This document shows positions 15,070 to 26,700 of a stretch of 38,957 bases of DNA, piece by piece. The stretch lies in the NCBI GenBank assembly GCA_045598975.1, contig JAZRVE010000011.1:1-38957 (forward strand). The letters run 5' to 3'. A program made the translations under genes and the position numbers. The stretch comes from UMGS882 sp045598975 (GTDB lineage: Bacteria > Bacillota > Clostridia > Oscillospirales > CAG-382). A model generated the notes under the pieces. That model was not told the DNA's origin. It made no database searches and saw nothing but the letters and a program-made list of their open reading frames with translations. Position 1 is the first letter of the stretch. Each line of letters begins with the position of its first letter.

Positions 15070-16053
15070 CTATGCTTTTGTAATAACAACTTTCTGTGTT
15101 TGTTCGATCCATTCGACCGATGCGCCGAGATGTTCGGCAATAAAGCGAAGCGGGGTATAAGTTCTGTCGTTTTCGATAAAGGGCGGCGAATCGAGGACGA
15201 TGTCTTTTCCGTTTACTGTCGCGGTGTCCCTGCCGATATGGAGAACGATCACGACGGACTCCCCGGTAATGGTAACAACGCCGCCGTCCGCTTCATCCCA
15301 TTCGACTTTTGCACCGAGGTTTTCCGCCACAAAGCGTGCCGGAAGCATGGTGCGGTCGTGTACGATGACGGGCGCCACGTCGTTTTCGATTGTCTGCCCG
15401 AAAACGAGCGCTGCTTTTTCACCGATGGTCAGCACGATCTGCCGTTCGGACGGCGGAATGACCGGCTCGGGCGTGTCGGGCGTATCGGGCGTTTCAGGTT
15501 CGCTTTCCTTTGCGGAGACGGCACCGCCTCCGATTTGCGATGTGCCCGACTCTACGTAATGCCAGCCGATCCCTTCTTTTCCCATGGGTTGCTCCGATGA
15601 TCGCGCAGTGGGCAGGTCTGCGCGGCATACGGTATCCGCAAGCGTCGTTTTCTCGCCGTGGCTGTCGGCGGTTTTGATCTGAGAAAGCGTAAACGTCGCC
15701 GTTTTTCCGGAAAATGCGGACACGTCAAAAGCGACAAGAACGACCGGCACGTCCGTCGGGAGCGGCTGTGCGCTCACAAGCGAGATTTTTGCCGTCTGCG
15801 CGGCGTAGGAACCGTTGGACGTGAGCATGGCACCGATGCCGGACTCTGCCGACACAAAGGAAACGTCCCGGTTGTACGTCAGCAGAAAACTGCACCCGTG
15901 TATATCGTTCCCGTCAAGCAGGACGCTTATGCTTACGATCCCGTGCGTATCGTCGTATGCCGCCGAAGCGGTAAGCCCCGCCGCGTTTGCCGCGAGAGCG
16001 AGGATAAGAGCCGTAAACACCGATACGGCAAAAACGGTGATTCTTTTCCGCAA
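15070..16053 (-). CDS. Secreted protein: cohesin-like domain plus copper-amine-oxidase N-terminal-type repeats
   Basis: The 327-residue protein has a signal peptide (about residues 1-25), a cohesin-like beta domain (about 27-140: SVLLDGNDIHGCSFLLTYNRDVSFVSAE), a Pro/Thr/Asp linker (ETPDTPDTPEP, near 186-196), and two repeats of the kind called copper amine oxidase N-terminal domain (DRTMLPARFVAENLGAKVEW and DRTYTPLRFIAEHLGASVEW). In Firmicutes that module is common on surface proteins and is thought to aid wall or self association, not oxidase activity. The start is TTG with GGGAGG upstream; no in-frame ATG offers an alternative. It is the last gene of the operon, 32 bp after the two-cohesin gene. 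The cohesin call is the less certain part. Confidence 0.82.
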   Translation of the reverse strand: MRKRITVFAVSVFTALILALAANAAGLTASAAYDDTHGIVSISVLLDGNDIHGCSFLLTYNRDVSFVSAESGIGAMLTSNGSYAAQTAKISLVSAQPLPTDVPVVLVAFDVSAFSGKTATFTLSQIKTADSHGEKTTLADTVCRADLPTARSSEQPMGKEGIGWHYVESGTSQIGGGAVSAKESEPETPDTPDTPEPVIPPSERQIVLTIGEKAALVFGQTIENDVAPVIVHDRTMLPARFVAENLGAKVEWDEADGGVVTITGESVVIVLHIGRDTATVNGKDIVLDSPPFIENDRTYTPLRFIAEHLGASVEWIEQTQKVVITKA

Positions 16054-16085
16054 GGATGATCCCTCCCCTTTGTACGGTGTTTGTG

Positions 16086-17501
16086 TCAGAAAACACTCAA
16101 AAAGCCTCTGTATTCCGCGTGATCCGATAACGGTTTCAGCGTTTCCGCCGAGGCGAATGCAAAGGCGTCGGCTCTTATGATGCGGCTTGCGAGCGCACGA
16201 TTGCCCTCAAAGGAATAATTCACCTTGCCGCCGGAAGCATACCGGAATACTGTCAGAACGACACGTCCGTCCGCATCGTAATACGCGATAACGATAAGAC
16301 TGCCGTCCGGGATGCTGTTGTCCAGCATGACGGTCGTGGAAATATCGGTGCCGAAGCTTTTGGTGGTGGACATGGCGATCGCCGGCTTGCGCCAGACGGC
16401 ATACAGGACGGCATCGGACGAAACGGTATACGTTTCACCTGCGAGGAAGGTCGGTGCGGTCGCCGTTTTTGACGCCGACCAGCCGAGAAATACATAATAG
16501 GAACGGACAAGGGAAGGCAGAGTGATCTCCGTCCCGGTCGGCACGCTCTGCACGGTCGGATTTCCGCTGCCGCCGTTGGGATCGAGCGTCAGCGTGCGGA
16601 CGCTGTTGAGACGGACGGAAATTCCGGTAAACACGGCGGGAACATTCTGCCCTTTGGCGTCGGTCATACGTCCTTCGACCGAGAAGACAGCCGTTCCCTC
16701 CGGTAACAGTACTACCTCGAACGATGCGTTCAGAAGCGTTCCGGCGTCGGTCTGCACCTTGTTCGCGGCGGACCAGACAAGGCAAACGGTATTTTCACCG
16801 TATTGCGGGTTGACGATGGGATTAAATCCCTCCACGGCTTCTCCGGGAGAAACGGAAAGCAGCCGCAGGGCGGCGTTGTCGTAAAACAGCGACAGCTTGC
16901 CGGCGGCTTCGCCGGTACCGGCGGGAAGCAGGACGGAAACGTCGATCGTTTCGCCGGAAACAGCGGTTTCCGGTGCCGATACCGTGACGGTGTACGTGTA
17001 CGAGCCGAGCGGGCAGACGAGATCTTCGACCGTCGGGGCAAGACGGATTCCGTCGGCGGTCTCCGCCTTGAAGACCGGTACGCGGAAAACCGTCTTTTCG
17101 GCACTGCCGTCAAGAATATCGAACGTGACGTTCAACAACGCTCCGCTTTGGGTGATGCCGCTCGTGCCGCACCAGACGAAGCGGACGGTATCGGCCGCGA
17201 AAGCGGGGTTGACGACGGGATTTGCCCCGGCGGCAAGAGTACCTGCGGAAGCCGCCGAAACGGACAAAACGGTATTGTCGTAGACAAGATCGAGACTGCC
17301 GGCGGCAATACGGCTGTCGGAAGAAAGCATGACGGACACGGTCACCTGCCCGTCCTGCACGCCGCCGCAGGAAAGCGAAGCCTGCGCGGCATATGCACCG
17401 ACGGAAAACAACAGAGAGACAAGAATCACGGTCAAGGCGGATATGATTTGCCGTTTGCCGATCAAATGTTTATTTTTCATGGCATTCACCGCTTTGCTCA
17501 T
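16086..17501 (-). CDS. Secreted scaffold-like protein with two cohesin domains and an InlB-type repeat
   Basis: The 471-residue protein has a signal peptide (hydrophobic stretch about residues 17-40), cohesin-like domain A (about 42-170: AAGSLDLVYDNTVLSVSAAS), cohesin-like domain B (about 175-300: AAGKLSLFYDNAALRLLSVS), an InlB B-repeat/Listeria-Bacteroides-type repeat (about 307-372: TLDPNGGSGNPT...FLGWSA...LYAVW), and a C-terminal beta-rich segment I do not recognise. Cohesins bind dockerins; this protein has no dockerin, which fits a scaffold role for the two upstream dockerin proteins. The ATG at 17501 overlaps the stop of the preceding gene (ATGA), suggesting translational coupling; an ATG seven codons later (17480) is an alternative. 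No sortase motif or SLH domain is seen. Confidence 0.85.
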   Translation of the reverse strand: MSKAVNAMKNKHLIGKRQIISALTVILVSLLFSVGAYAAQASLSCGGVQDGQVTVSVMLSSDSRIAAGSLDLVYDNTVLSVSAASAGTLAAGANPVVNPAFAADTVRFVWCGTSGITQSGALLNVTFDILDGSAEKTVFRVPVFKAETADGIRLAPTVEDLVCPLGSYTYTVTVSAPETAVSGETIDVSVLLPAGTGEAAGKLSLFYDNAALRLLSVSPGEAVEGFNPIVNPQYGENTVCLVWSAANKVQTDAGTLLNASFEVVLLPEGTAVFSVEGRMTDAKGQNVPAVFTGISVRLNSVRTLTLDPNGGSGNPTVQSVPTGTEITLPSLVRSYYVFLGWSASKTATAPTFLAGETYTVSSDAVLYAVWRKPAIAMSTTKSFGTDISTTVMLDNSIPDGSLIVIAYYDADGRVVLTVFRYASGGKVNYSFEGNRALASRIIRADAFAFASAETLKPLSDHAEYRGFLSVF

Positions 17502-20500
17502 CCGAGCGACGGGATCAGTCCCGCATGATAACGCAGGATGCGCAGAGCATCCGCAAAGTCCGTTTCGCCGTCGTGATCGGTATCGCCGAGCTTTTTCTGC
17601 GCGTCCGAAAGCGTTACCAGTCCCGCGTCATATCGCAGGATGAGCAGGGCATCGGAGAAATCGGCTTCGCCGTCGCCGTTGACGTCGCCGATCACCGTGT
17701 TTCCGGTGCCCGGAAAAAGAACGGCGGAAGCGTTTACGTGCTGTACGGCGATTGCCTTGGCATCGGCGTCGGAAAGTTTGCCGTTTTCAAGGGAAAACGG
17801 TACGGCAAGCCGCGCCGGATCGGTAACGGCAAAGGTCACGGAAAGCAGATCTCCGCCGCCGGCAAGCGTTCCGGCTCCGGCAAAGACCAAACGGACCGCA
17901 TGATTGTTGTATCCCGTGTTGACGGTGGGATTGGCACCGCGCGCAAACGGGCCGACCTCACTGCCGATCACGCGGACGGCGGTATTATCGTAGATCAGAT
18001 TGAAACTGCCGCCTGCGGCGCCTGCATTTTCAGACAGACTGACGGTGACCGTCAGCGTACCGTCGGCGGTATTCTTTGCCGAAACGGTATAGAAGGGCAG
18101 TGCGGGATTCAACAGATCATAGTGGAACGGCGCCGTCTCGCTCGTCAAGAAGCCGTCGCGGAAAGCCGCCGCCTTGATCGTCATCGCTTCGGAAACGGTG
18201 ACGGGAGCGTCGTATACGGGGCTTGCCGCCGTCGGCTCGGTGTCGTCGGTCGTATAACGGATGACGGTGCCTTCGGAGGCGTACAGACTGACAGGTGTCC
18301 CCGCCGGAAGGGAGCCTTCCGCCGTGGCGACGGGCGAGATAAGGCGGTTGAGGGCAACGGAGGCGGAGGAAACCGAACTGCGTGCCTTGCCGTCGAGAAC
18401 GGCGATGGCTTTCACGGTAAGATTCGTGTACCCCGTTACCGTGACGGGCTGTGTGTAAACGGCGCTCGAAACGGTCGGCTCGGTGCCGTCTAGGGTATAG
18501 TAAATTTTGCTTCCCGCTTCGGCGCAGGAGATCGAGACGACCTTGCGCCGGTCGGTGTCTTCTCCGACGGAGATGTGCGGTGTTTCGGTGCGATCCTGCC
18601 AGACGGCGTACGCGACGGTGTCGGCGTCAACGGAAACGGTCGTGCCGCTCGCTTTGAGCGTCTGGGCGTCGTTGAGGCGGTATCCTTTGAAGGTGCGGTC
18701 GGAGGACGGCGCGGCGGCAAGCGTGAAGCTCTTGGCAGTCCGCGCGCCGGAAGCAAGATAGGTCTGCGTAAAGGTTTCGGCGGCAGGCGAAGTGAACTCG
18801 TCGCCGTAATCGTAGGCGAAGGAGACCATGTTGGTATATTTTGCATACAGGGTGGTGTTTTCGGAAATATCCACGGTACTGCCCACGTCGTAGGTCGGGA
18901 CGGTGGATGCCGCCGAGATCGTGGATGCCGTCGTCCAGCCGACCGGCGTGTAACTGCCGAAGGCGGGGATGGCGGGAACCGTTACCGGAGCGGACGTTTC
19001 ATTGTTGCAGAACGTAACGTCCCGGCTTTCCGACAGTGCTTCGTTTCCGGCATAGAAGTTCACCCTGACGGTTTTTTCGAAAATCGGATAGAGCGTGATA
19101 TCGTCCATGACGATAAGGGAGGTCAGCGGCACCGTCGCGTTAACGTCGGTGTTCCAGCCGAGGAACGTCCAGCCCGCTCTGGTCGCGGTGGGGGTGAGGT
19201 CGACCGACTCGTTCGGCTGTGCGACGTACGAGGTTTTCGACACCGAGGTCGCGCCGTTGGCTTTGACGTAGGTGACGGTGAGGTCACAGATGTACGTGAA
19301 AGAAGCGCCGGTCAGAGGCGTGTTGCCGTCGCCGACCGTGATTTTCTGCCATTCGGCGGGGCTTCCGTAATAAGTGACGGAATTTAATGCGTTACAGTTG
19401 TAGAACGCCTTGTCTCCGATACTCGTCACGCCGTTTCCAATTGTGACACTTGTCAGCCCGGAGCAGTAGCAGAACGCATATTCTCCTATGCTCGTCACGC
19501 TGTCCGGAATGGTGATGCTTGTCAGTTTGGAACAACCGAAGAACGCATGTGCTCCGATGCTCGTCACGCCGTGGGGGATGGTGACACTTGTCAGCCCGGT
19601 GCAGTCGTAGAACGCCTGGTCTCCGATGGTCGTCACGCTGTTTCCGATGGTGACACTTGTCAGCCCGGTGCAGTCGTAGAACGCCCGGTCTCCGATGGTC
19701 GTCACGCTGTTTCCGATGGTGACACTTGTCAGCCCGGTGCAGTTCCGGAACGCAGAGGCTCCTATGCTTGTCACGCTGTCCGGAATGGAGATGCTTGTCA
19801 GCCTGGTGCACCAAAAGAACGCCACGTCTCCAATGCTTGTCACACTGTCCGGAATGGTGACGCTTGTCAAACCGGTACATTCGTAGAACGCATACTTTTT
19901 AATACTCTTCACGCCAGCGGGGATTACAAGGTCTGTGGTCAGCTTTCCATTGACGTACAGATTGCTTGCATAGTAAAACGGATTGGAATTATAATCATAA
20001 AAATCAATGTTACACCAAGCCGCAACGTCGGTGACATAGACGTCTTTCAGTTTTGAGCAGCCGTAGAACGCCTTGTCTCCGATACTCGTCACGCCGTTTC
20101 CAATTGTGACACTTGTCAGCCCGGAGCAGTAGTAGAACGCATGTGTTTCGATGCTCGTCACGCTGTCCGGGATGGTGATGCTTGTCAGCCCGGTGCAGTA
20201 CTCGAACGCCCCGCCACCGATGCTCGTCACGCTGTTTCCGATGGTGACACTTGTCAGCCCGGTGCAATGGCTGAACGCATAGCTTTCGATGCTCGTCACG
20301 CTGTTTCCGATGGTGACACTTGTCAGCCCGGTGCAGTTCCGGAACGCCATGTATCCTATGCTCGTCACGCTGTCCGGGATGGTGATGCTTGTCAGCCCGG
20401 TGTAACCGCTGAACGCCCAGAAACCGATGCTGGTCACACCATTTTCTATCACGACATTTTTGATATAAGTTTGATAGTTTTGCCACGGGTCTGAGTTCAT

Positions 20501-20692
20501 CGCCCCGCTTCCGCTGATGACAAGCTCACCGTCATCATACAGCACCCACGTCAGGTTTTCTCCGCAGGAACCGTCGGCAATCACGCTTCTTTCCGCCAGA
20601 CACCCGACCGATACGAGCATCATCACGAATACGACCGCGGCGGCGGCCGCGATCAGCCGCGCCGTGCGTAAAAATAACCGTGTATGTTTCAT
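17498..20692 (-). CDS. Secreted BspA-type leucine-rich repeat protein with cohesin and dockerin
   Basis: The 1064-residue protein has a signal peptide or anchor (about residues 8-32), 14 BspA-type LRR_5 repeats of 23 residues (CTGLTSVTIGNSVTSIG type) in two blocks (about 78-215 and 262-440), InlB-type repeats (about 470-560 and further), two chitobiase C-terminal-like beta domains (about 700-860: KIYYTLDGTEPT and VIRYTTDDTEPT), a cohesin-like domain (about 870-995: GGSFNLIYDNTAVRV) and a type I dockerin (1002-1064: GDVNGDGEADFSDALLILRY and GDTDHDGETDFADALRILRY). The dockerin keeps two complete EF-hand-like calcium loops. BspA repeats usually mediate binding to host or microbial surfaces. Cohesin and dockerin on one chain would allow chain-like assembly. 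GAGGG precedes the ATG, 18 bp after the upstream gene. Confidence 0.88.
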   Translation of the reverse strand: MKHTRLFLRTARLIAAAAAVVFVMMLVSVGCLAERSVIADGSCGENLTWVLYDDGELVISGSGAMNSDPWQNYQTYIKNVVIENGVTSIGFWAFSGYTGLTSITIPDSVTSIGYMAFRNCTGLTSVTIGNSVTSIESYAFSHCTGLTSVTIGNSVTSIGGGAFEYCTGLTSITIPDSVTSIETHAFYYCSGLTSVTIGNGVTSIGDKAFYGCSKLKDVYVTDVAAWCNIDFYDYNSNPFYYASNLYVNGKLTTDLVIPAGVKSIKKYAFYECTGLTSVTIPDSVTSIGDVAFFWCTRLTSISIPDSVTSIGASAFRNCTGLTSVTIGNSVTTIGDRAFYDCTGLTSVTIGNSVTTIGDQAFYDCTGLTSVTIPHGVTSIGAHAFFGCSKLTSITIPDSVTSIGEYAFCYCSGLTSVTIGNGVTSIGDKAFYNCNALNSVTYYGSPAEWQKITVGDGNTPLTGASFTYICDLTVTYVKANGATSVSKTSYVAQPNESVDLTPTATRAGWTFLGWNTDVNATVPLTSLIVMDDITLYPIFEKTVRVNFYAGNEALSESRDVTFCNNETSAPVTVPAIPAFGSYTPVGWTTASTISAASTVPTYDVGSTVDISENTTLYAKYTNMVSFAYDYGDEFTSPAAETFTQTYLASGARTAKSFTLAAAPSSDRTFKGYRLNDAQTLKASGTTVSVDADTVAYAVWQDRTETPHISVGEDTDRRKVVSISCAEAGSKIYYTLDGTEPTVSSAVYTQPVTVTGYTNLTVKAIAVLDGKARSSVSSASVALNRLISPVATAEGSLPAGTPVSLYASEGTVIRYTTDDTEPTAASPVYDAPVTVSEAMTIKAAAFRDGFLTSETAPFHYDLLNPALPFYTVSAKNTADGTLTVTVSLSENAGAAGGSFNLIYDNTAVRVIGSEVGPFARGANPTVNTGYNNHAVRLVFAGAGTLAGGGDLLSVTFAVTDPARLAVPFSLENGKLSDADAKAIAVQHVNASAVLFPGTGNTVIGDVNGDGEADFSDALLILRYDAGLVTLSDAQKKLGDTDHDGETDFADALRILRYHAGLIPSLG
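19380..20460 (-). repeat. Two blocks of 69-bp units encoding the BspA LRRs
   Basis: Six units (about 20050-20460) and eight units (about 19380-19900) of 69 bp, separated by an AT-richer spacer near 19920-20040. Several neighbours are almost identical at DNA level, for example the two units covering 19581-19719, including silent positions. That points to recent duplication or gene conversion rather than selection on protein sequence alone. Confidence 0.85.
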
Positions 20693-20710
20693 TTGATATC
20701 CCTCTTTCCG

Positions 20711-23700
20711 TTATGCGGCAAGTCCCGCGTCGATCATCAGAATCCGGATGGCATCGGCAAAATCCGCTTCTCCGTCACCGTTGACGTCCGCCGCGGACAG
20801 CGCGTTCTCCGGCAGAGGCGCGATGCCGACGTCATGCTTCAGAATGAGGATGGCGTCGTTGTAGTCCACCTCGCCGTCGCCGTTGAGGTCGCCCTTTGTC
20901 ATGGTGATGCCACCCTTGCCGAGATAGAAGTACCTGTCTTCTTCTCCGTCGGAAGCGCTTTCATACTCTGTTTCCAGCATCGTACCGTCGCAGTCGGCGT
21001 CCACGGTGAAGGACAGCGTTGCCAATACGCCGTCCGCATCACGTACCGTATCGGAATGCCACGACAGCTTGCCGCTTCCGTCCGGACGGACGTCATACGA
21101 GAAGCCGCCCTCGCCGAACACGTCGCCGCCGACGGCATTCGTCAGCGTCAGTTTTGCCGTGTCGTAATGCAGGATCAGCGTCAGATCGGTAAGCCCCGGG
21201 TTGTTCTTGATGGTCATCGGAATCTGTACCGTATCCCCAACGTATGCTCTGATACGCGGCAGGAGGATCTGCTGGCTTTCGTCGCTCGGAAGGTATTCGG
21301 AAATGACGGCGCCGCTGTCTGTCCTGTCGTCGGGATCATACGCAAACACGGCGATCGGGCTGATATTGCCGTCCGCGCTGACGGAAAAGGCGTACAGGAC
21401 GTCGCCTGCGTATATCGTCAGCGGCTCGGTATATTCTTCGATAAAGTCGATGGCGGAGGGACCGTAATCTTCTTCAAGGAACTCTTCGCCGGGCTCTTCC
21501 TCATCCGCGAGCAGAGAGGCGGCAGGCGACGCGTCGTCCTCCTTGTCAAAGTATTCGTGTTCGTGCTGTGCCAGGTATGTGGCGGCGTCTGTCTCCGTGA
21601 TCTCGGAGAAGGCGTAGTATATTTTTCCGTCGCGTTCCTCCGTGCTGAGAACGGCTTCAAACATACTGCAGGTCTCGTCGGTGGGGAAGCTGATGGTCGG
21701 CGGTGCCGCTGTATACTGTATCGGCTCGTACGGGTAGACATCCATGTCTTCCGTCACGTTCCACCATTGCTTTGCGCTGACGTCCCATGCATAAGGTACG
21801 CCGTTCTTTTCGCACATGGCGGGCGGCGTTGCGGCATGTCCGTGAGCGACGGATTGAGGCTGTCCGACAACGTTTCCGTCAAAGTCGCGGAAGGTGACGG
21901 TATAGACTACGTCCTCCCACACGGCGGTAATGATGCGGTTCGCGCGGATGGTCATATCGTCTCCGGTATCCCAGCGGACAAATTTCTTGCCCTCGTGATA
22001 AGCGGGCGTCGGCAGGGACAGCGGATCGCCGTAGCGGTACTGCACGATCTCTGCGGTCTCGTTGACGTGATCAACGTAGACAGCGAAGCAGGGCTCCGGC
22101 GTCATGATGGCGACGGTGCTGATGTTTTCGGTGATGTTGACAACGGATCTGTCCCACTTGACAAACCGGCTTCCGGTCACGGACGGGATCCCGATCTCGT
22201 TGACGTCGAGGCTGTCGCCCTCCGAAACGGTCTTCGTGGCAAAGACGCTGCCGTCCGGAAGCGAGAAGGTCACAGTATACTGCGGGCGCGGCTGCTCGAA
22301 GACGTCCACGTTAATCAGCCTGTTACAGCCTTCAATGGCAAGGCAGACGATAAAGTCGCCGGTTTTCTTGACGTAGTCGGGAGCCTCGCGGGTGTTGGCG
22401 GTAAAGTCAAAGGTGTTGCCGCTGCCGATGACGATCTGCTTGACGTATTCCATTTGGGCTTCCGTCGGGTCGGTGTTGGTGCGTTTATAGATCATGGCGA
22501 CGGCTTTTTTGCCGGCAAAGGAGGAAGAAGTGTTGGAGATAACGCCGGAAAAATGATGTGTCCACACATCGGGGGATTCCGTGGACTTGTCGATCAGGCT
22601 CGCCGTCTTGTAACGGTAATTTTTCGTCGACGTGACGCGGCGCGTACTGCTGGCATAGACAGGTGTTTCCGTGACGTATTCGTCTCCCCAGCGGGAGAAG
22701 TGGTAAGTATAGGTGGTGTCACGGTAGCGGTACTCATAGTATCCGCCGCCCGTCTGCACCTGCTGCGTCTCTTCCCAGTACCAGACGTCGTTGTAGCCGG
22801 TGACGTAGCGTTGATACCAACAATCGGAGTTGTCGCTCGGATCATAGAAGTTGACGGCATAATGGTTGTGTGAATGATTGGTACAATAGGAAATCGCGGG
22901 TCTTCCTTTGTCGCTCTTCCAGTTCCAGGTATAATTTTGAGTGTCGCTCCACGCCGTATATTCGATTCTCCAGGAGCCGCCGAATTTATCTCCTCCCCAA
23001 TCGGGGCACATTACGGTGTGCGCACCGTTTGTCCAGCGCCCGTAGCGGTACTGTGTTTTATAGGTGGGCTCGACGTATCGTCTTTCCACGTCTCGTTTCA
23101 GACTGACGTTGTCGACGGAGGCGTATTCCGAGCGCGACCAGCCGGAGAAATTGCCCACGTAGGTGTCCCGGTAGGTATAGGAGCCGTATCCGGCAAGATA
23201 ATTGTTTGTCGTGCTGGTCGTCGTTTCCAGATCGTTGTAGATATAGAGCGTCATCAGCTCGACCTGCGTGTTTTCGTCTGCCGTGACGAGCTCCGTCTGC
23301 CAGGCGCTCCAATCGCTCCAATATTTGAAGTCGGAGCCTTCTGCCGGCGTCCAGCCTTCAAAGGAGGCTTCTTCCGACAGCATTCCGCTCGTTTTGCCGT
23401 CATCTACGGCGAGAACGTAGGCGCACACGTGGTGTATCTTCTCGGTGTAATTCAGTTCCACGACCTTCTCGGTCCAATCGTTCAGTTTGCCGAGGTCAAG
23501 GTCGAGATCGTCCATCTGCGTGTAAACCATCTTGCCGGTCGAGGTGTATAACACCGTGACAAGCCGTCCCTGCGTGGTGTGCGTCGGATTGTTTTTGACG
23601 CGGACGGACACGGCGTAGGACTTGTTCTTACGCGTCACGCCGGAGATCGAGACGACGACGGGCAGATCTTCGTTGCCCCATTTGAACGCCGCATCAAGGC

Positions 23701-26700
23701 TCATGGGGCCGCAGACAAAGCTGTCGTCGGTGCACTTGCTGTTGCCGTCGATGTTCCAGCCGGCGAAAACGTACCCGGCGGGCACCGTCACGTTGTCCGG
23801 GCGCACGGCACTGCCGGTGTAGTACACGTTCTGGCGGCTGATGCTGCGGCGCTCGTTCGATTCGGTGACGTCAAAGTATTCGACGGGATAAAAGTTTACC
23901 TCGAACAGGACGCCGACGGTGGTGTCCTGATAGACGGGCAGATACATTTCATCGCTGTATCCGGCAAAGGTAAAGCCCTCTCTTACCGTCGTTGCCGGAC
24001 GGACGGGCTTGGAGCCGTAGTCGACCTTCTGTCGGGAAATGACAGTGCCCTCGACGCGTCTGACGGAGCTGCCGTAGTGCGTGTCAAGGTTGAACTGGAT
24101 GTCCGACACGGTCTGATCGGTGATGCCGTTCTCGCGCACGACGCGGTCAACGAAGGTGACGGTCAGCGGCGCGACGGATTCAAAGGTGATCGGTGCGCTT
24201 TCGGCACTGCTGCCGATCGAGTTTTCGGCACGGACGGTGATGCTGTACGTGCCGGCGTTCGGCAGAGAGAACGTGGCGGACGTGCCCTGTGTTTCGCAGG
24301 TTTCACAGATAGAGCCGCCATATCGGAGGATCGCCGTATAGCTTGCGGCGCGTGCGCTTGCATCCCATGAAACGCTGACGGCGCGTCCCTGAGCGACCTT
24401 GCGGTCGTTTGCGGAGTATACGGTCGTCGCGTCGGGCGCGGAAACGTAAACGATGTCAAGGGTTTCGGGGCTGATCTGCTTGCCGTATTCGGCGGCGATC
24501 GCCTTGATGGTGGTGTTGCCGGTCAGCACGATGCGGCCGGGGTTGAGGGAAGAAGATTCGGTCGGCGTCGAGCCGTCGGTGGTGTAATAGACGTTGCCGC
24601 TGCCGCTTAATGTGACGTATGTCTCGGACGGAGCGTAGACGATCTCGCCGAAGACGGGAGCAGCCGAGCGGGCAACGGTGACGGTGTAGCTGACGACAGA
24701 GCTTGTTTCCATGCCGCTGCGGGTCGCCCATGCGCGGATGTTATAGGAGCCCTCTTCGGTGAAGAAGAGATCGGTGCCGGACTGTTCGGCGCCGCCGTTG
24801 ACGGTGTAGTAGATCTTGGCGCCGCTCTGTGCGCAGGAAAGGCGGACGCCCTGCCCGTGAGAGGCGGTATAGGGGGAGAAGGTCGGCGCCGTGCAATAGT
24901 AAACGGTGACGGGCGGGGGATTGGTGCCGACGGTGAAGGTTTCGGATTTCCATGTGGACGTTTTGCCGCCTGCCACAACGTCGTATTTCAGATAGTAACT
25001 GCCGTCTTTTAAGGAGCCGAATTTCAGATTGGAATTGATGATGCTTTTGTCGATCTTATACTCTTTGTAATTCGTCGTGCATTTATCGTCCTGTGTCTGA
25101 ACAACTGCTTCGGTGTTGGCGTCGATGATGCTGCCGGTGATTTTGTCGATGTTCAGCTTGGTGGACTTAATGGTACCACTCAGCTCGAACGGCTTTTTTT
25201 TGATCGGTGCGGAGGTGTCGGGGGAATTGATGTTTTCGAAGAGGATCTGGTTGAGGAGCGGTGAATATTCCATCGCATCGTTCAGGGTGTTTTCGCTCAG
25301 AAACAGTCCCTTATCGGTCTCGTACCAGACGTTGCCGAGTGCGTTTGTCACGCGCCCGACGATCACCAGGCTTTCAAATTTGCCGGAATTCTTGACCGTG
25401 CTCTTCATATACGGCTCGGCATACAGGTTGATCGAGGGACGGAACAGTTTTGTTGTATACTTTGTGACGTATACGCCGACGCCGTCGTAAGTTTTGGTGC
25501 CTTTGTAGTCGAACACAAAATTGCATTCGGGATTGTCGCAGTGTCCGTTTTTGTTTTCGGTGAAGGTGTGGGAGCAGGTGGAAAAAGTGTATTGAATTGA
25601 ATGAGTTCGTAGTTTCAAGCCATCAATGTCTGAATTCGAGGTTTCATATAATATACCCTTTTTGTTTGCTTCTTCTTTGCTTGCAGCCATTTGACTTTCA
25701 ACAGGTATAGTTGAAATGAAATAGTGTTTAAGATTCTTTTCTGAGCCACTACCGTGCACTTTATTTACATTTAACTGAAAATGCAAATGTAACCCATATC
25801 CGTTTTTGTCTCCGTGTCCAGAACCAGCTGATATTGCAATTTCTTGTCCCATTTGCACCTCATCTCCGACAGCTACCTTTAATGAATTTTGCTGTAAATG
25901 CATATATGTTGAGTATATCGGGACAAGTTCAACTTGATTTGTATCGGGGTTTTCCCAATAAATTTTGCCGTGATAGATTGTAATATAATTACCTCTTGAT
26001 TCATTGCACCCACATTTAGTGTTTTTGGTGGCGCTGCACCCATTATTTGTAGCTATCACAATTCCGGGCTTGCTGGCATATACTTTTACATGGTCGACCG
26101 GAATGTCTATTCCTCCATGCCAGGTCCCGTTATTGTACGTACGGTATCCAAACAAACTATTAATATTATTCCAATTAATAGTTCCTTGCTGAGCGGGCCA
26201 GTACCAAAAAGTTCTATCGACAATCACATTATCATACTTTGAGGTATTAACCGCCGCCAATTCGGCTTCGCTAATGAGGGGCTCCTCGTCATCTATTGTG
26301 GCTTCTACCACATCCCCGTCCTCGACGTAGAACGCCGTCATGGTCGGGTCAAAGCAGACGGTGGCATCCTCGCCGGTGACGGTGTTCACCTTAGCGACCT
26401 CGCCGTTATACAGATAATATACGTCGTTTCCGTATACGTCGAACGCCTCGACCGGCACGAAAACGCGCACGAGCACGCTGTCGTCGCCCGTTTTCGGCTC
26501 GAATGTGTGAATATCGGTGTTATAGCCGACGGTCTTCGCATAGTACAGCACGCCGCCCTTGGCGACCAGCCAGGTGACGTCCCTCGCCACGATCGCCGAT
26601 GCGTCTTCCGCACCTGTGCGGTACAGAACGCCGTCCATGATGAAGAAACCGTCGCCTCCGCAATCGACTTCTTTGCCGTATGCGCCGACGCCAAGCGTGG

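Noticed and set aside
20684..22873. Long plus-strand open frame opposite the giant M23 gene
   Set aside because: It is antisense to a gene with clear dockerin, cohesin and InlB-type domains and shows no family features; long shadow frames are common in GC-rich DNA.
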